A stretch of 13,086 nt of DNA from CAZAMT01 sp964486145. Its GTDB lineage: Bacteria > Bacteroidota > Bacteroidia > Bacteroidales > JAAAOM01. Positions 1-8,490 of this stretch are shown here, in pieces. A program made the translations under genes and the position numbers. Under the pieces are notes generated by a model that saw only the letters and a list, made by a program, of their open reading frames with translations, had not been told where the DNA came from and ran no database searches. How positions within the stretch are numbered: position 1 is the first letter of the stretch; each line of letters starts with the position of its first letter. The stretch spans positions 1-13,086 of the forward strand of contig CAZAMT010000099.1 of assembly GCA_964486145.1 (NCBI GenBank), written 5' to 3'.

Positions 1-90
1 GTAATGTGTTTCAATACATCATTTGGGTTTTAATCCAAATTGCGTTTAAAATACATATTTTAAAATTTCATCGATTTTCATGAATTAAGT

Positions 91-2340
91 TTATTTCAAC
101 ACTACTTCCCCGGAGACTGCGGGTGTTATGCCCAGTTCAAAACTTCTGTCAACAGGTGCACTGCCGCAAATGGTAATTCGGAATTTTCCCGGTTCAAATA
201 TTTCTTCGCCTGTTTCGGTAACATGCATAAAATATTGTGGCTTTAAAGTAAACTGAACGGTTTGCGAAGCGCCTGCATTTAGAAGGACGCGCTTAAATCC
301 TCTCAATGAATATTGCGGGGTTCTTGAAGATGATTCTACATCCGTCAGGTATAGCTGAACTACCTCTTCTCCTTTCATCTCTCCTGTGTTTTTAACATTG
401 ACCGAAACAGTAAGGGAATCACCTTGTGCAATTTCTTTTGAACCCAATTCCAGGTTTTCATATTCAAAGGACGCATAGCTTAGGCCGTATCCGAAGGGAT
501 ATAAAGGATCTTCTTCCATATACTTATACGTTCTTCCTTCCATTGAGTAATCCTCATATGGCGGCAGATTTTCAACATTTTTTGGAAAGGTGATGGGTAA
601 TCGTCCGGAAGGATTTACATCACCAAAAACAATATTTGCAAGGGCAGAGCCTCCTTCTTCACCAGGATACCAGGCGAATAGGATGGCATCAACATCCGCT
701 TCAATTTCACTGATATCAATGGGGCTTCCACCGGTTAATACCAAAACAATGGGCTTGTCACCCGCATTCCTTAGTTTTTTAATGTATTTCACCTGTGCTT
801 CAGGCAAACGGATATCGGGTCTGTCTCCTTTGTGTTCGGAAGCGATAGCCTCTCCTTCCTCCCCTTCAAGTAAACCACTGATCCCCATGAATGCAAATAT
901 AACATCTGCGTCATGTGCTTCTCCGGTCGACCAGTCAATCGGGTTTGGATTTTCCCTGTCGATTAACGTGGCATGTTTATACTGGATGCTTGTTCCGGGA
1001 TGTACTTCACCTGTAATACCTTCCAGGAACGATTTCATATCTGCTGATGAACCAAAATAATTACCAAGCAGTACCTCGTTACTTGCTGCATGGTGCCCGA
1101 CGATGTAGATATATTTCAAATCTTTTTTAATGGGAAGTACATTTTCATTTTTTAAAAGGACAATCGATTTTTCGGCAGCTTCTCTGGCCATTTTCCGGTG
1201 TTCATCTTTGTTAATTACATCGCTATCAACTTCATTGTAAGGGTTCATTTCAGGAGGATCAAACAGACCCAGTTTAAAACGTGACCGTAACAACCTTTTC
1301 AACCGGGTATCAATTGTTGCCTCAGTAACCAATCCCTGTTCAACAGCATCGGTGAGGTAAGGAAAAATATCACCGCAATTCAGGTTGATTCCGCTGTTGA
1401 TTGCCAGCGCTGCAGATTCAACGGGTCCATCGGTTACCAGGTGTGCTTCATGAAAATCGCGTAACGCCCAGCAGTCCGACAGAATATGACCTTCAAACCC
1501 CCATTGTTCACGGAGAATATCCTGTAACAGGTAAGGTGATCCGCAACAAGGTTCTCCAAAGGTGCGGTTATAGGCACCCATTACCGCTTCAACATTGGCC
1601 TCCTGCACCAGTGCTTTAAATGCCGGCATGTATGTTTCAGTAAAATCTTTTTTTGGTGGAACGGCATCAAATTCATGGCGCAGCGCTTCCGGTCCGCTAT
1701 GCACCACATAGTGTTTTGCACATGCTGCAGCTTTCAGGTAGCGGGGATGATCGCCCTGCAGTCCTTTAACAAATGCCACACCCAGCCTGCTTGTCAGGTA
1801 AGGATCTTCACCGTATGTTTCCTGTCCGCGGCCCCACCTCGGGTCACGGAAAATGTTAACATTGGGTGACCAGAATGTTAGTCCGGCGTATCTCCCCCTG
1901 TTTCCGATACTTACGGATTCATTAAACTTAGCTCTTGCTTCATCGGAAATTGCAGTTGCTACGCGGTACAACAATTCATCATCAAAAGTTGCACCCAGCG
2001 CAATGGCCTGAGGGAATACAGTTGCTCGACCATTTCGGGCAACACCGTGCAAACATTCATTCCACCAGTTGTATTCGGGTATTCCAAGGCGCTCGATTGC
2101 CGGACTGTTATAAAGCATCTGGGATACTTTTTCTTCAAGGGTTAACCGTGATACCAAATCTTCAATTCGTTCATCCATGGAAAGATTGTGATTCCAAAAA
2201 GGATAATCAAATGTTTCAGGTCTTTCTGTAGTTTTCATTTTTTGTTCTTTACCATCCTGGCATGCACTTATCGTAACTAAGACCAGGAAAATTAAAATGA
2301 ACCTTAACGTGTAGGTTTTTTGCAAGTATTTTTTCATCAT
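91..2340 (-). CDS. Family GH3 glycoside hydrolase, exported lipoprotein (beta-xylosidase/arabinosidase-like)
   Basis: Predicted to remove terminal sugars from oligosaccharides by the retaining GH3 mechanism in the periplasm or at the outer membrane. The 749-residue product starts with a lipoprotein signal (lipobox ISAC, Cys27). The N-terminal GH3 barrel spans about 60-370, with the PEYNWWNECLHGVA block (88-101) typical of the xylosidase-like branch, FRDPRWGRGQETYGEDP (164-180) and AKHY (208-211). The probable nucleophile is Asp289 in ILSDCWA. The C-terminal GH3 domain spans about 390-620; acidic residues in LEGEEGE (491-497) are candidates for the acid/base. A fibronectin-III-like domain follows (about 655-735). 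No PA14 insert is seen. Two Met codons open the ORF and I took the first. It is the last gene of the minus-strand arm, 101 nt beyond the esterase-PhoD stop. The GH3 family is certain from motifs; the sugar specificity is inferred and could also be beta-glucosidase. Confidence 0.93.
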   Translation of the reverse strand: MMKKYLQKTYTLRFILIFLVLVTISACQDGKEQKMKTTERPETFDYPFWNHNLSMDERIEDLVSRLTLEEKVSQMLYNSPAIERLGIPEYNWWNECLHGVARNGRATVFPQAIALGATFDDELLYRVATAISDEARAKFNESVSIGNRGRYAGLTFWSPNVNIFRDPRWGRGQETYGEDPYLTSRLGVAFVKGLQGDHPRYLKAAACAKHYVVHSGPEALRHEFDAVPPKKDFTETYMPAFKALVQEANVEAVMGAYNRTFGEPCCGSPYLLQDILREQWGFEGHILSDCWALRDFHEAHLVTDGPVESAALAINSGINLNCGDIFPYLTDAVEQGLVTEATIDTRLKRLLRSRFKLGLFDPPEMNPYNEVDSDVINKDEHRKMAREAAEKSIVLLKNENVLPIKKDLKYIYIVGHHAASNEVLLGNYFGSSADMKSFLEGITGEVHPGTSIQYKHATLIDRENPNPIDWSTGEAHDADVIFAFMGISGLLEGEEGEAIASEHKGDRPDIRLPEAQVKYIKKLRNAGDKPIVLVLTGGSPIDISEIEADVDAILFAWYPGEEGGSALANIVFGDVNPSGRLPITFPKNVENLPPYEDYSMEGRTYKYMEEDPLYPFGYGLSYASFEYENLELGSKEIAQGDSLTVSVNVKNTGEMKGEEVVQLYLTDVESSSRTPQYSLRGFKRVLLNAGASQTVQFTLKPQYFMHVTETGEEIFEPGKFRITICGSAPVDRSFELGITPAVSGEVVLK

Positions 2341-2363
2341 GCGTTTTAAAGTTTATAATGCAT

Positions 2364-2397
2364 CAAATATATTGAAAACCTCTTTAGCAGACAAGAA
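2364..2397 (-). promoter_or_regulatory. Candidate Bacteroidota promoter for the GH3 gene
   Basis: On the minus strand TATATTTG (2364-2371) is an exact match to the Bacteroidota -7 consensus TAnnTTTG. A TTG triplet (2392-2394, within TTCTTG) lies 20 nt upstream, a normal distance for the -33 element. Transcription would begin about 15-20 nt before the GH3 start codon. This suggests the GH3 gene can be transcribed independently of the upstream esterase-PhoD gene. It is a pattern match only. Confidence 0.45.
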
Positions 2398-2441
2398 CTT
2401 ACCTTAACATAGTTACTTTATGCAATTTATTTCCAATTTCA

Positions 2442-4499
2442 TCATAAAATGTTAACGTCATTGTTGGNNNNNNNNNNNNNNNNNNNNNNNNNNNNNNNNN
2501 NNNNNNNNNNNNNNNNNNNNNNNNNNNNNNNNNNNNNNNNNNNNNNNNNNNNNNNNNNNNNNNNNNNGTCATTGTTGGCTATCCACTGAAAGAATTCTTC
2601 TCTTTCTGTTCTGAACCCTCCAATATTTGTATGGTTGTCGGTTTTCCATTTGTCATCAGGGCCAATCATCGGTGTAGGACTGATGACAAGTTTAAATACA
2701 GCTTCGCTTTCGAGCAAGGTTTTTTTCAACCACTTTTTTTGCTCTGCTCCCCAGATACTTTTGTTTTTATTATCAGGTAAATTATTTGGGGAACGGTAAT
2801 CCCTGCCTTCGAGCATCCAGATTTGGAGGTTTTTGTTGATGCGGTATGTTCTGTATGTTGGGTGAACTACAGGTAACTGCTCCAAAAACGTTTGTACTCC
2901 CAATGGATGAGATGGTAAGTGACCAAACCGCTCCGAAGAAGTAGTATCAGCGTCATCAAATCGGTAGTCATGATCGTCTTTCATCCAGTAAACCGGAGTT
3001 TCTGACAATAATTGCTGAAACCGCGGATGGCTGAACTGACGATGCCAACATGCACGCATCTCAAACAATGAATCCGCCCTTCCACTGTTTCCTTTCACAT
3101 GGTCGTAATATACGTTATCACCGTTGCCTATGTAAAAATCAGGCTTCAATGCTCTTATTGCCTTGTGCCCCGGGAACCCCAGGTTTAAAACCATATCAGA
3201 AGATTTTGTGCCACGATCGGCTTTTTGTGTTCCCCAATTCCAGTAAAATCGTTGATAATGAGAACCTGTTACCATTACGAAGGATAGTGAATCAACTGAA
3301 TTTAACCCTTTCAAAGTACTGAATGTACCCGCATTTCCGGGAAGGAAAGCACTCTTGCTTTTTCCGTAAAATATTCGGTAATAGTAAGTTGATGCTGGCA
3401 TTAACCCTGTAAATTCTTTTTTAATAATAAAATCATTTTCAGGTACTGACACTAAAATTTCTGATTTTCTGGAATTAAAGAATGCAGGATTATCTGAAAT
3501 CTCAAAATAACCGTATCCATGTATTCCTTCAACATCATTTTTCACCATGTTGGGATTATGCACCAGCCTTGCTTGCAGTACAATGCTGTTTTCGGTAGGT
3601 TCACCTGCCATAAGCGGACTGGCAAAAATCTCATTATCCGGATGTTTAATAAAAACAGTTGGTTCACCACACAGGAACCCATGCTTTACAAGGAATTTAT
3701 CGGTAAGATATAATGTTTCAAGATAATCAACATTGTCGTTCCGTCCGGGATTGAAAAAGCCATGCCCCTTGAAATGGAAAGGTACAAGTTCGCATTCATT
3801 CCCGTTGATTTCCATCAAACTATCGAACCGTATGATATTTTCATATGGAACGACCTTGTCATTTGTTCCGTGAAAGATGATGGTGGGTGGAAGGTTTCCA
3901 GTGACGTGATGTACAGGAGAAGCTTTTATGCTGTCGACTCCCAACTTTTCGGCACCGTAACCTTTTTTTGATACATCAATAACGGGATTAAACAATATCA
4001 ATGCATTTGGCACGGGAGATATGGATTGATCATCATCCGGGTCATTAAAATCATTGATAATGGCCGTTACTGCGGCCAGATGGCCCCCTGCCGATCCACC
4101 GGAAGCAGTTAGTTGCTCAGGATCAACACCCAGCATTTCTGCATGCTTTCTAATCCAGCGCATAGCCGATTTGGCATCCATCATACTTGCTACCGGAGAT
4201 GTGTTATCTTTTGATTTTATTCTGTAGTCGGCTGTCATTGCAATTATGCCACGCTTTGATAAATAATCACATTGATTATGGAAATGGGATGGATTGCCGC
4301 CAACCCAACCACCACCAAAGAAAAACACGATGCCTGGTTTTGCTTTGTCAGGCTTTTGATTTTCAGGATAATAAATATTTATTTTCAGATCGCGTGTTGG
4401 CGTGGTTTTGTAAACAAATGAAGTATCCTGTGCTCTGGTAAAAATTGTTGTGGACAAAATTAAGAGGGAAAAGAAAGATATGTTAATAAATTTTGTCAT
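2442..4499 (-). CDS. Secreted fusion of alpha/beta-hydrolase (esterase) and PhoD-like phosphatase, 3' end missing or truncated
   Basis: A two-enzyme fusion with a Sec signal peptide (residues 1-23, cleavage near TRA-Q). The alpha/beta-hydrolase spans about 30-275: oxyanion block FFGGGW (60-65), nucleophile elbow GGSAG with Ser136, and probable triad partners Asp214 (HGTND) and His246 (KGHG). It resembles the esterases that deacylate polysaccharides. A PhoD-type N-terminal beta domain follows (about 290-395), then a PhoD-like metallophosphatase/phosphodiesterase domain (about 405-644) with GNGDN (458-462), KDDHDYRFDD (507-516) and DNHTN (621-625). Reading stops at Asp644 against a 100-N gap. 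Beyond the gap only NNDVNIL and a stop remain, so the GDRH metal-ligand motif and roughly 100 C-terminal residues expected of PhoD relatives are absent. The phosphatase half is therefore either broken or damaged by assembly. The gene diverges from the sulfatase operon, and the natural substrate of either half is unknown. Confidence 0.82.
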   Translation of the reverse strand: MTKFINISFFSLLILSTTIFTRAQDTSFVYKTTPTRDLKINIYYPENQKPDKAKPGIVFFFGGGWVGGNPSHFHNQCDYLSKRGIIAMTADYRIKSKDNTSPVASMMDAKSAMRWIRKHAEMLGVDPEQLTASGGSAGGHLAAVTAIINDFNDPDDDQSISPVPNALILFNPVIDVSKKGYGAEKLGVDSIKASPVHHVTGNLPPTIIFHGTNDKVVPYENIIRFDSLMEINGNECELVPFHFKGHGFFNPGRNDNVDYLETLYLTDKFLVKHGFLCGEPTVFIKHPDNEIFASPLMAGEPTENSIVLQARLVHNPNMVKNDVEGIHGYGYFEISDNPAFFNSRKSEILVSVPENDFIIKKEFTGLMPASTYYYRIFYGKSKSAFLPGNAGTFSTLKGLNSVDSLSFVMVTGSHYQRFYWNWGTQKADRGTKSSDMVLNLGFPGHKAIRALKPDFYIGNGDNVYYDHVKGNSGRADSLFEMRACWHRQFSHPRFQQLLSETPVYWMKDDHDYRFDDADTTSSERFGHLPSHPLGVQTFLEQLPVVHPTYRTYRINKNLQIWMLEGRDYRSPNNLPDNKNKSIWGAEQKKWLKKTLLESEAVFKLVISPTPMIGPDDKWKTDNHTNIGGFRTEREEFFQWIANNDXXXXXXXXXXXXXXXXXXXXXXXXXXXXXXXXXXNNDVNIL
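2457..2578. repeat. Identical 11-bp sequence on both edges of the assembly gap
   Basis: GTCATTGTTGG occurs at 2457-2467, directly left of the N run, and again at 2568-2578, directly right of it. Two contig ends sharing an exact 11-mer is the usual signature of overlapping contigs that a scaffolder separated with a default spacer. Collapsing the two copies keeps the reading frame of the esterase-PhoD gene (IANND then VNIL and stop). A genuine short direct repeat flanking unassembled DNA is the alternative. Confidence 0.85.
2468..2567. other. Assembly gap, exactly 100 N
   Basis: One hundred undetermined bases lie inside the 3' part of the esterase-PhoD gene. The round number suggests a default scaffold spacer of unknown true length, not a measured gap. 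Confidence 0.97.
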
Positions 4500-4612
4500 A
4501 ATATTGTAATATTAAAATAATTATCAAAGCGAATTTAAGAAATTTGTTGATTATTAAAGTTCAGTCATACATATTACATTCCAATCAAATATCTTATAAA
4601 TTCTACAATACC
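4500..4612. promoter_or_regulatory. Divergent promoter region between the two catabolic arms
   Basis: These 113 AT-rich bases separate the esterase-PhoD start (minus) from the first sulfatase start (plus), so they should drive both arms. Minus strand: TAAATTCG (4530-4537) differs from TAnnTTTG at one base and ends about 30 nt before the start codon, but lacks a good -33 partner. Plus strand: TTTG at 4543-4546 followed 21 nt later by the weak TACATATT (4568-4575) is the best pair I can find. No clear operator palindrome is visible. The position is convincing; the individual boxes are not. Confidence 0.4.
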
Positions 4613-6040
4613 ATGATGAATAGATTAAAATTTTTGTTATTTATTTCGATTATATTTTGCGTGTCATGTCAAAATAAATTTGAAAACGTTGGAGAAACGC
4701 GAAAACCGAACATTGTTTATGTTATGGCCGATGATTTGGGTTATGGCGATGTAGGCTGTTATGGCCAGGAGATAATTCGTACGCCCAATATTGACCAACT
4801 TGCTGCTGAAGGGATACGGTTCACGCAACATTATTCTGGAAGCACTGTTTGTGCTCCTTCAAGGGGTGTTTTAATGACCGGTTTACACACGGGGCATGCT
4901 GAGGTTAGGGGCAACGGCCAGGTGGAACCTTATGGACAAACACCGATTTCAGATACTGCAATTACTGTTGCTGAACTGCTTAAAAAAGCAGGTTACACCA
5001 CCGGTCTTATCGGAAAATGGGGATTGGGAGTTGAAACCACAAGCGGTTTTCCACTGGACCAGGGATTTGATTTTTTCTATGGCTACGTTGACCAGGTATT
5101 GGCTCACAATTATTATCCTGAATACCTGTGGAGAAACAATGAAAAAGTTTACCTTGCCAATGAAGTTAAATATTTGGATTCAACTGCCTGGCATGATGGT
5201 CTGGGAAGCTATTCAACCAAAAAGGTTGATTATTCGCATGATTTATTTACAAATGAGGCGCTTGCATTTATCGAGCGTAACAAGGAGGAACCGTTTTACC
5301 TGTATCTGGCTTATACCATCCCGCATAACAACGGTGAAGCGCTTCCGGGTAAAAAGCAGGAGGTGCCTGATTACGGCATGTATGCTGTTGAAGACTGGGC
5401 TTCAGACACCATGGGGTATGCTGCCATGATTACCCGTATGGATAAAGACATTGGTGCACTTGTAAATACCATTGACAGTTTAGGGTTAGATGAACATACC
5501 CTTATTATTTTCACGAGTGATAACGGGCCAATGCAGGAAGAAACACATGGCCATACTGCGTTTTTCAATAGCAACGCGCATTTGCGCGGTGGTAAAAGAG
5601 ATTTATACGAGGGTGGTATCAGGGTTCCTCTGGTTGCAAGGTGGACAAACTACATAGCATCAAATAAAGTGTCGAACCATATATCGGCTTCCTGGGATTT
5701 TTTACCAACAGCGTGTGAGGTTGCCGGAGTGGAGGTTCCAAAAGCTGTTGATGGTATTTCCTACCTTCCGGCACTTTTGGGAGATGAACAAAACCAACAT
5801 GAATATCTTTATTGGGAATTTCCTTCGCAGGGAGGCAAACAGGCTTTGCGAAAAGGGGATTGGAAGATCGTCAGGTTAAATCTTTCCAATGGTGCGGATA
5901 CTCGCACAGAACTATACAATCTGCGTGAAGATCCGGGAGAAACAAGAAACGTTGCAACGGAAAATCAGGAAATTCTTGAAGAAATGCTGAAATTGGCGGA
6001 TGAAGCCAGAACATATGATGCTGCCTGGAAATTATACTAG
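4613..6040 (+). CDS. Formylglycine-dependent sulfatase (family S1), exported lipoprotein, copy 1
   Basis: Hydrolyses sulfate esters, most likely on a sulfated glycan, in the periplasm. The 475-residue product begins with a hydrophobic lipoprotein-type signal ending CVSC (Cys19). The sulfatase motif CAPSR is at 80-84; Cys80 would be oxidised to formylglycine by a maturase encoded elsewhere. Calcium ligands are expected at Asp40, Asp41, Asp303 and Asn304 (MADDLGYGD, TSDNG), and GKWGLG is at 134-139. The frame is open further upstream to a TTG at 4544, but the ATG at 4613 was chosen because the signal peptide starts there; the next codon is also ATG. It is the first gene of the plus-strand unit, 27 nt before its paralogue. 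Length and motifs are normal for S1 sulfatases. The SulfAtlas subfamily and sulfate position cannot be decided by eye. Confidence 0.94.
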   Translation: MMNRLKFLLFISIIFCVSCQNKFENVGETRKPNIVYVMADDLGYGDVGCYGQEIIRTPNIDQLAAEGIRFTQHYSGSTVCAPSRGVLMTGLHTGHAEVRGNGQVEPYGQTPISDTAITVAELLKKAGYTTGLIGKWGLGVETTSGFPLDQGFDFFYGYVDQVLAHNYYPEYLWRNNEKVYLANEVKYLDSTAWHDGLGSYSTKKVDYSHDLFTNEALAFIERNKEEPFYLYLAYTIPHNNGEALPGKKQEVPDYGMYAVEDWASDTMGYAAMITRMDKDIGALVNTIDSLGLDEHTLIIFTSDNGPMQEETHGHTAFFNSNAHLRGGKRDLYEGGIRVPLVARWTNYIASNKVSNHISASWDFLPTACEVAGVEVPKAVDGISYLPALLGDEQNQHEYLYWEFPSQGGKQALRKGDWKIVRLNLSNGADTRTELYNLREDPGETRNVATENQEILEEMLKLADEARTYDAAWKLY

Positions 6041-6067
6041 TTCATTAATTTTAAAATAACAACAATC

Positions 6068-7474
6068 ATGAAAAACCTTACCTCTTTGACATATATTATT
6101 CTGTTCTTTTTATTTTCGTGCACCACTCAAACTGAAAAACCACCCAACATCATATTTATTCTTGCTGATGATCTGGGATATGGGGATATTGGTTGTTACG
6201 GACAACAACAAATTGAAACTCCAAACCTTGACCAACTCGCAAATGAAGGCATGCGTTTTACCCAGCATTATGCAGGCAGCACCGTATGTGCGCCTTCCAG
6301 GTGTTGTTTGATAACGGGATTACATACCGGTCATGCTTTGATCAGAGGTAACGCCAGTGTTCCCCTTCAGGAAAACAGTATAACCGTTGGTAAATTACTT
6401 AAAGATGCAGGCTACCGTACCGGACATATTGGAAAATGGGGGTTAGGAGAAGCTGGTTCGACAGGTGCCCCAAACAATCAGGGATTTGATCATTTTTTTG
6501 GTTACCTGAACCAAATCCGGGCGCATAATTTTTATCCGGATTATCTCTGGAGAAATGGCGAAAAGGTTATGCTTGATAACGAGGTTGTGGTTGCAGATAA
6601 AGGCTATTCAAAAGGAATCGGGACCGCTTCTACAATCCAGGAAGAATATTCACATGATCTTTTTACCAGGGAAGCATTTCATTTCATTGAAGAATCCAAA
6701 GACACATCATTTTTCCTCTATCTTGCTTATACAATACCCCATGCGAACAATGAGCACTGGCTGATTGATGAACATGGCATGGAGGTTCCGGATTATGGAA
6801 AGTATGCAGACAAAGAGTGGCCCGAACCTCAAAAAGGGCTTGCAGCAATGATTTCCAGAATGGATGCTGATATAGGAAAAATTAAACAAAAGCTTGAGGA
6901 GCTGGGCATTGCTGAAAACACATTCATGCTGTTTACCAGTGATAATGGACCGCACGCCGAAGGGATGAACGATCCGGACTTTTTCAACAGTAATGGACCG
7001 TTGAAAGGTATAAAGCGTGATTTGTATGAAGGAGGAATACGTGTGCCGATGATTGCCTGGTGGCCGGGAAGGATTAAACCCGGCAGTGTTACTGATCATA
7101 TTTCTGCATTTTGGGATTTCCTGCCAACCGCATGCGACGTTGCCGGAATGGCAGTACCGCAGGATGTGGATGGGATATCATATCTGCCTGTGCTGTTGGA
7201 CAGGGAGCAGGAAAAGCATGAGTTCCTTTACTGGGAGTTTTTTGAACAGGGTGGTAAGCAGGCTGTTCGTAAAGATAAATGGAAAGGAGTACGTTTATCC
7301 ATGAGTGAAGATCCGGATGCACCGATTGAATTATATAACCTGCAAAATGATTTATCTGAGAATAACAATGTGGCTGCAAAGAACCCGGGTATTGTGGTTA
7401 TGATGGATTCAATTATGAACATTGCCCGAACAGAATCACCACATTTTAAATATAATTTTGAAAAAAATGATTAA
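6068..7474 (+). CDS. Formylglycine-dependent sulfatase (family S1), exported lipoprotein, copy 2
   Basis: A second S1 sulfatase of 468 residues, clearly paralogous to its upstream neighbour along its whole length (shared blocks include ADDLGYGD, EG.RFTQHY, GSTVCAPSR, GLHTGHA, GKWGLG and YSHDLFT). It has a lipoprotein signal with lipobox LFSC (Cys18). Formylglycine would form at Cys74 in CAPSR. Metal ligands are expected at Asp34, Asp35, Asp292 and Asn293. Compared with copy 1, a loop after the HTGHA..RGN block is shorter by about five residues, and the region around 228-238 differs (ANNEHWLIDEHG versus NNGEALPGKKQ). The two may therefore act on different sulfate positions or sugars. Its last 8 nt overlap the start of the SMP-30-like gene, indicating translational coupling within an operon. 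Confidence 0.94.
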   Translation: MKNLTSLTYIILFFLFSCTTQTEKPPNIIFILADDLGYGDIGCYGQQQIETPNLDQLANEGMRFTQHYAGSTVCAPSRCCLITGLHTGHALIRGNASVPLQENSITVGKLLKDAGYRTGHIGKWGLGEAGSTGAPNNQGFDHFFGYLNQIRAHNFYPDYLWRNGEKVMLDNEVVVADKGYSKGIGTASTIQEEYSHDLFTREAFHFIEESKDTSFFLYLAYTIPHANNEHWLIDEHGMEVPDYGKYADKEWPEPQKGLAAMISRMDADIGKIKQKLEELGIAENTFMLFTSDNGPHAEGMNDPDFFNSNGPLKGIKRDLYEGGIRVPMIAWWPGRIKPGSVTDHISAFWDFLPTACDVAGMAVPQDVDGISYLPVLLDREQEKHEFLYWEFFEQGGKQAVRKDKWKGVRLSMSEDPDAPIELYNLQNDLSENNNVAAKNPGIVVMMDSIMNIARTESPHFKYNFEKND

Positions 7475-8471
7475 AAATCTTCAGCATTTACTATTACCGG
7501 TAAAAGGTATTAACCACTTCTACGCGTTATTTTTGCTTTTTTTATTTGTTGTTTTTCCAGCATGTTCCCAAACATCCATGCCTTCATTTGTAAAATTAGC
7601 GGCACAAGGTATTGAAAATATCATACCTTCAAATGCAGAAATCGAAAAGTTGGTTGGTGATCTGAGATTTACCGAAGGCCCTGTCTGGTCATCTGATGGT
7701 TATTTGCTTTTTAGCGATATTCCTGCAAATACCGTATATAAACTTGTTGATACAGAGTTGTCAGTGTTTCTTGAACCAAGTGGTAATTCGAATGGTCTGA
7801 CTTTCGAACCTTCATCCGGTAATCTGATCTTATGTGAGCATAGCGGGAGGAGAGTTTCCAGACTCGTTGATGGCAAACGAACGACCATTGTTGCCAAATA
7901 CAAGGGTAAAAAACTCAACAGTCCGAATGATGTTGTTTTCAAATCTGATGGTTCATTTTATTTTACCGACCCACCCTATGGAATTGGCGGAGATGAAAGT
8001 GACCAAAAAGAACTGCCATTTAACGGCATTTATCATTATGATGATGGAAATTTAACATTGCTTGACTCCACTTTTACCCGTCCTAACGGAATAGCATTGT
8101 CTCCGGATGAAAAATATTTATATGTTGCCAATTCGGATCCGGAAGATAAATACTGGAAAAAATTTCCGGTGAAGGAAGATGGAACAATTGGTGAAGGAAT
8201 AGTCCTCCATCACATTGAAAACCCAAAAGGCAGGGGAGGTCCGGACGGTCTGAAAGTGGATGTAAAGGGTAACGTGTATTGCACTGAATATGAGGGAGTA
8301 TGGGTTTTTTCTCCTGAAGGAAAACATTTGGGAACGATTGAATTCCCGGAAGTACCGGCAAACTGCACCTGGGGTGGGCCGGAAAATAAAACTTTGTTTG
8401 TTACTGCCCGAAACAGTGTTTACAAAATCGATCTTTTCATTGAAGGATATTTATCTAACGGAAATCAATAA
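7467..8471 (+). CDS. Exported SMP-30/gluconolactonase/LRE-like beta-propeller protein
   Basis: A 334-residue six-bladed beta-propeller of the SMP-30 family, whose members hydrolyse sugar lactones or related esters using one divalent metal. The family's metal-ligand positions are present: Glu70 in TEGPVW, Asn154 in NSPNDV, Asn207 in RPNGIA and Asp260 in GGPDG. A hydrophobic segment (about 18-31) ends in FPACSQ, consistent with export; Cys33 might be lipidated, but the lipobox is poor. The frame is open upstream to a TTG at 7422; the ATG at 7467 fits the signal peptide, and its ATGATTAA arrangement overlaps the stop of sulfatase 2. An exported lactonase beside sulfatases and glycosidases suggests that an oxidised sugar or lactone intermediate forms outside the cytoplasm, though the true substrate is unknown. 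Confidence 0.88.
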   Translation: MIKNLQHLLLPVKGINHFYALFLLFLFVVFPACSQTSMPSFVKLAAQGIENIIPSNAEIEKLVGDLRFTEGPVWSSDGYLLFSDIPANTVYKLVDTELSVFLEPSGNSNGLTFEPSSGNLILCEHSGRRVSRLVDGKRTTIVAKYKGKKLNSPNDVVFKSDGSFYFTDPPYGIGGDESDQKELPFNGIYHYDDGNLTLLDSTFTRPNGIALSPDEKYLYVANSDPEDKYWKKFPVKEDGTIGEGIVLHHIENPKGRGGPDGLKVDVKGNVYCTEYEGVWVFSPEGKHLGTIEFPEVPANCTWGGPENKTLFVTARNSVYKIDLFIEGYLSNGNQ

Positions 8472-8490
8472 TCCCAAAATTTTATTTCAA

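Noticed and set aside
21..40. Inverted repeat ATTTGG / CCAAAT with an 8-nt loop downstream of the GH3 gene
   Set aside because: The stem is only 6 bp, AT-rich and not followed by a T-run on the minus strand, so it is not a convincing terminator.
590..1060. 156-codon plus-strand ORF inside the GH3 gene
   Set aside because: It lies antisense to well-conserved GH3 coding sequence, has no recognisable domain, and is a shadow of codon bias.
4544..4612. N-terminal extension of sulfatase 1 from a TTG start
   Set aside because: The extension precedes an obvious lipoprotein signal that starts at the ATG at 4613 and would bury it internally.
8290..8490. N-terminal extension of the TIM-barrel protein overlapping the SMP-30-like gene
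   Set aside because: It runs in another frame through conserved SMP-30 coding sequence, and the Sec signal peptide begins at the ATG at 8491.
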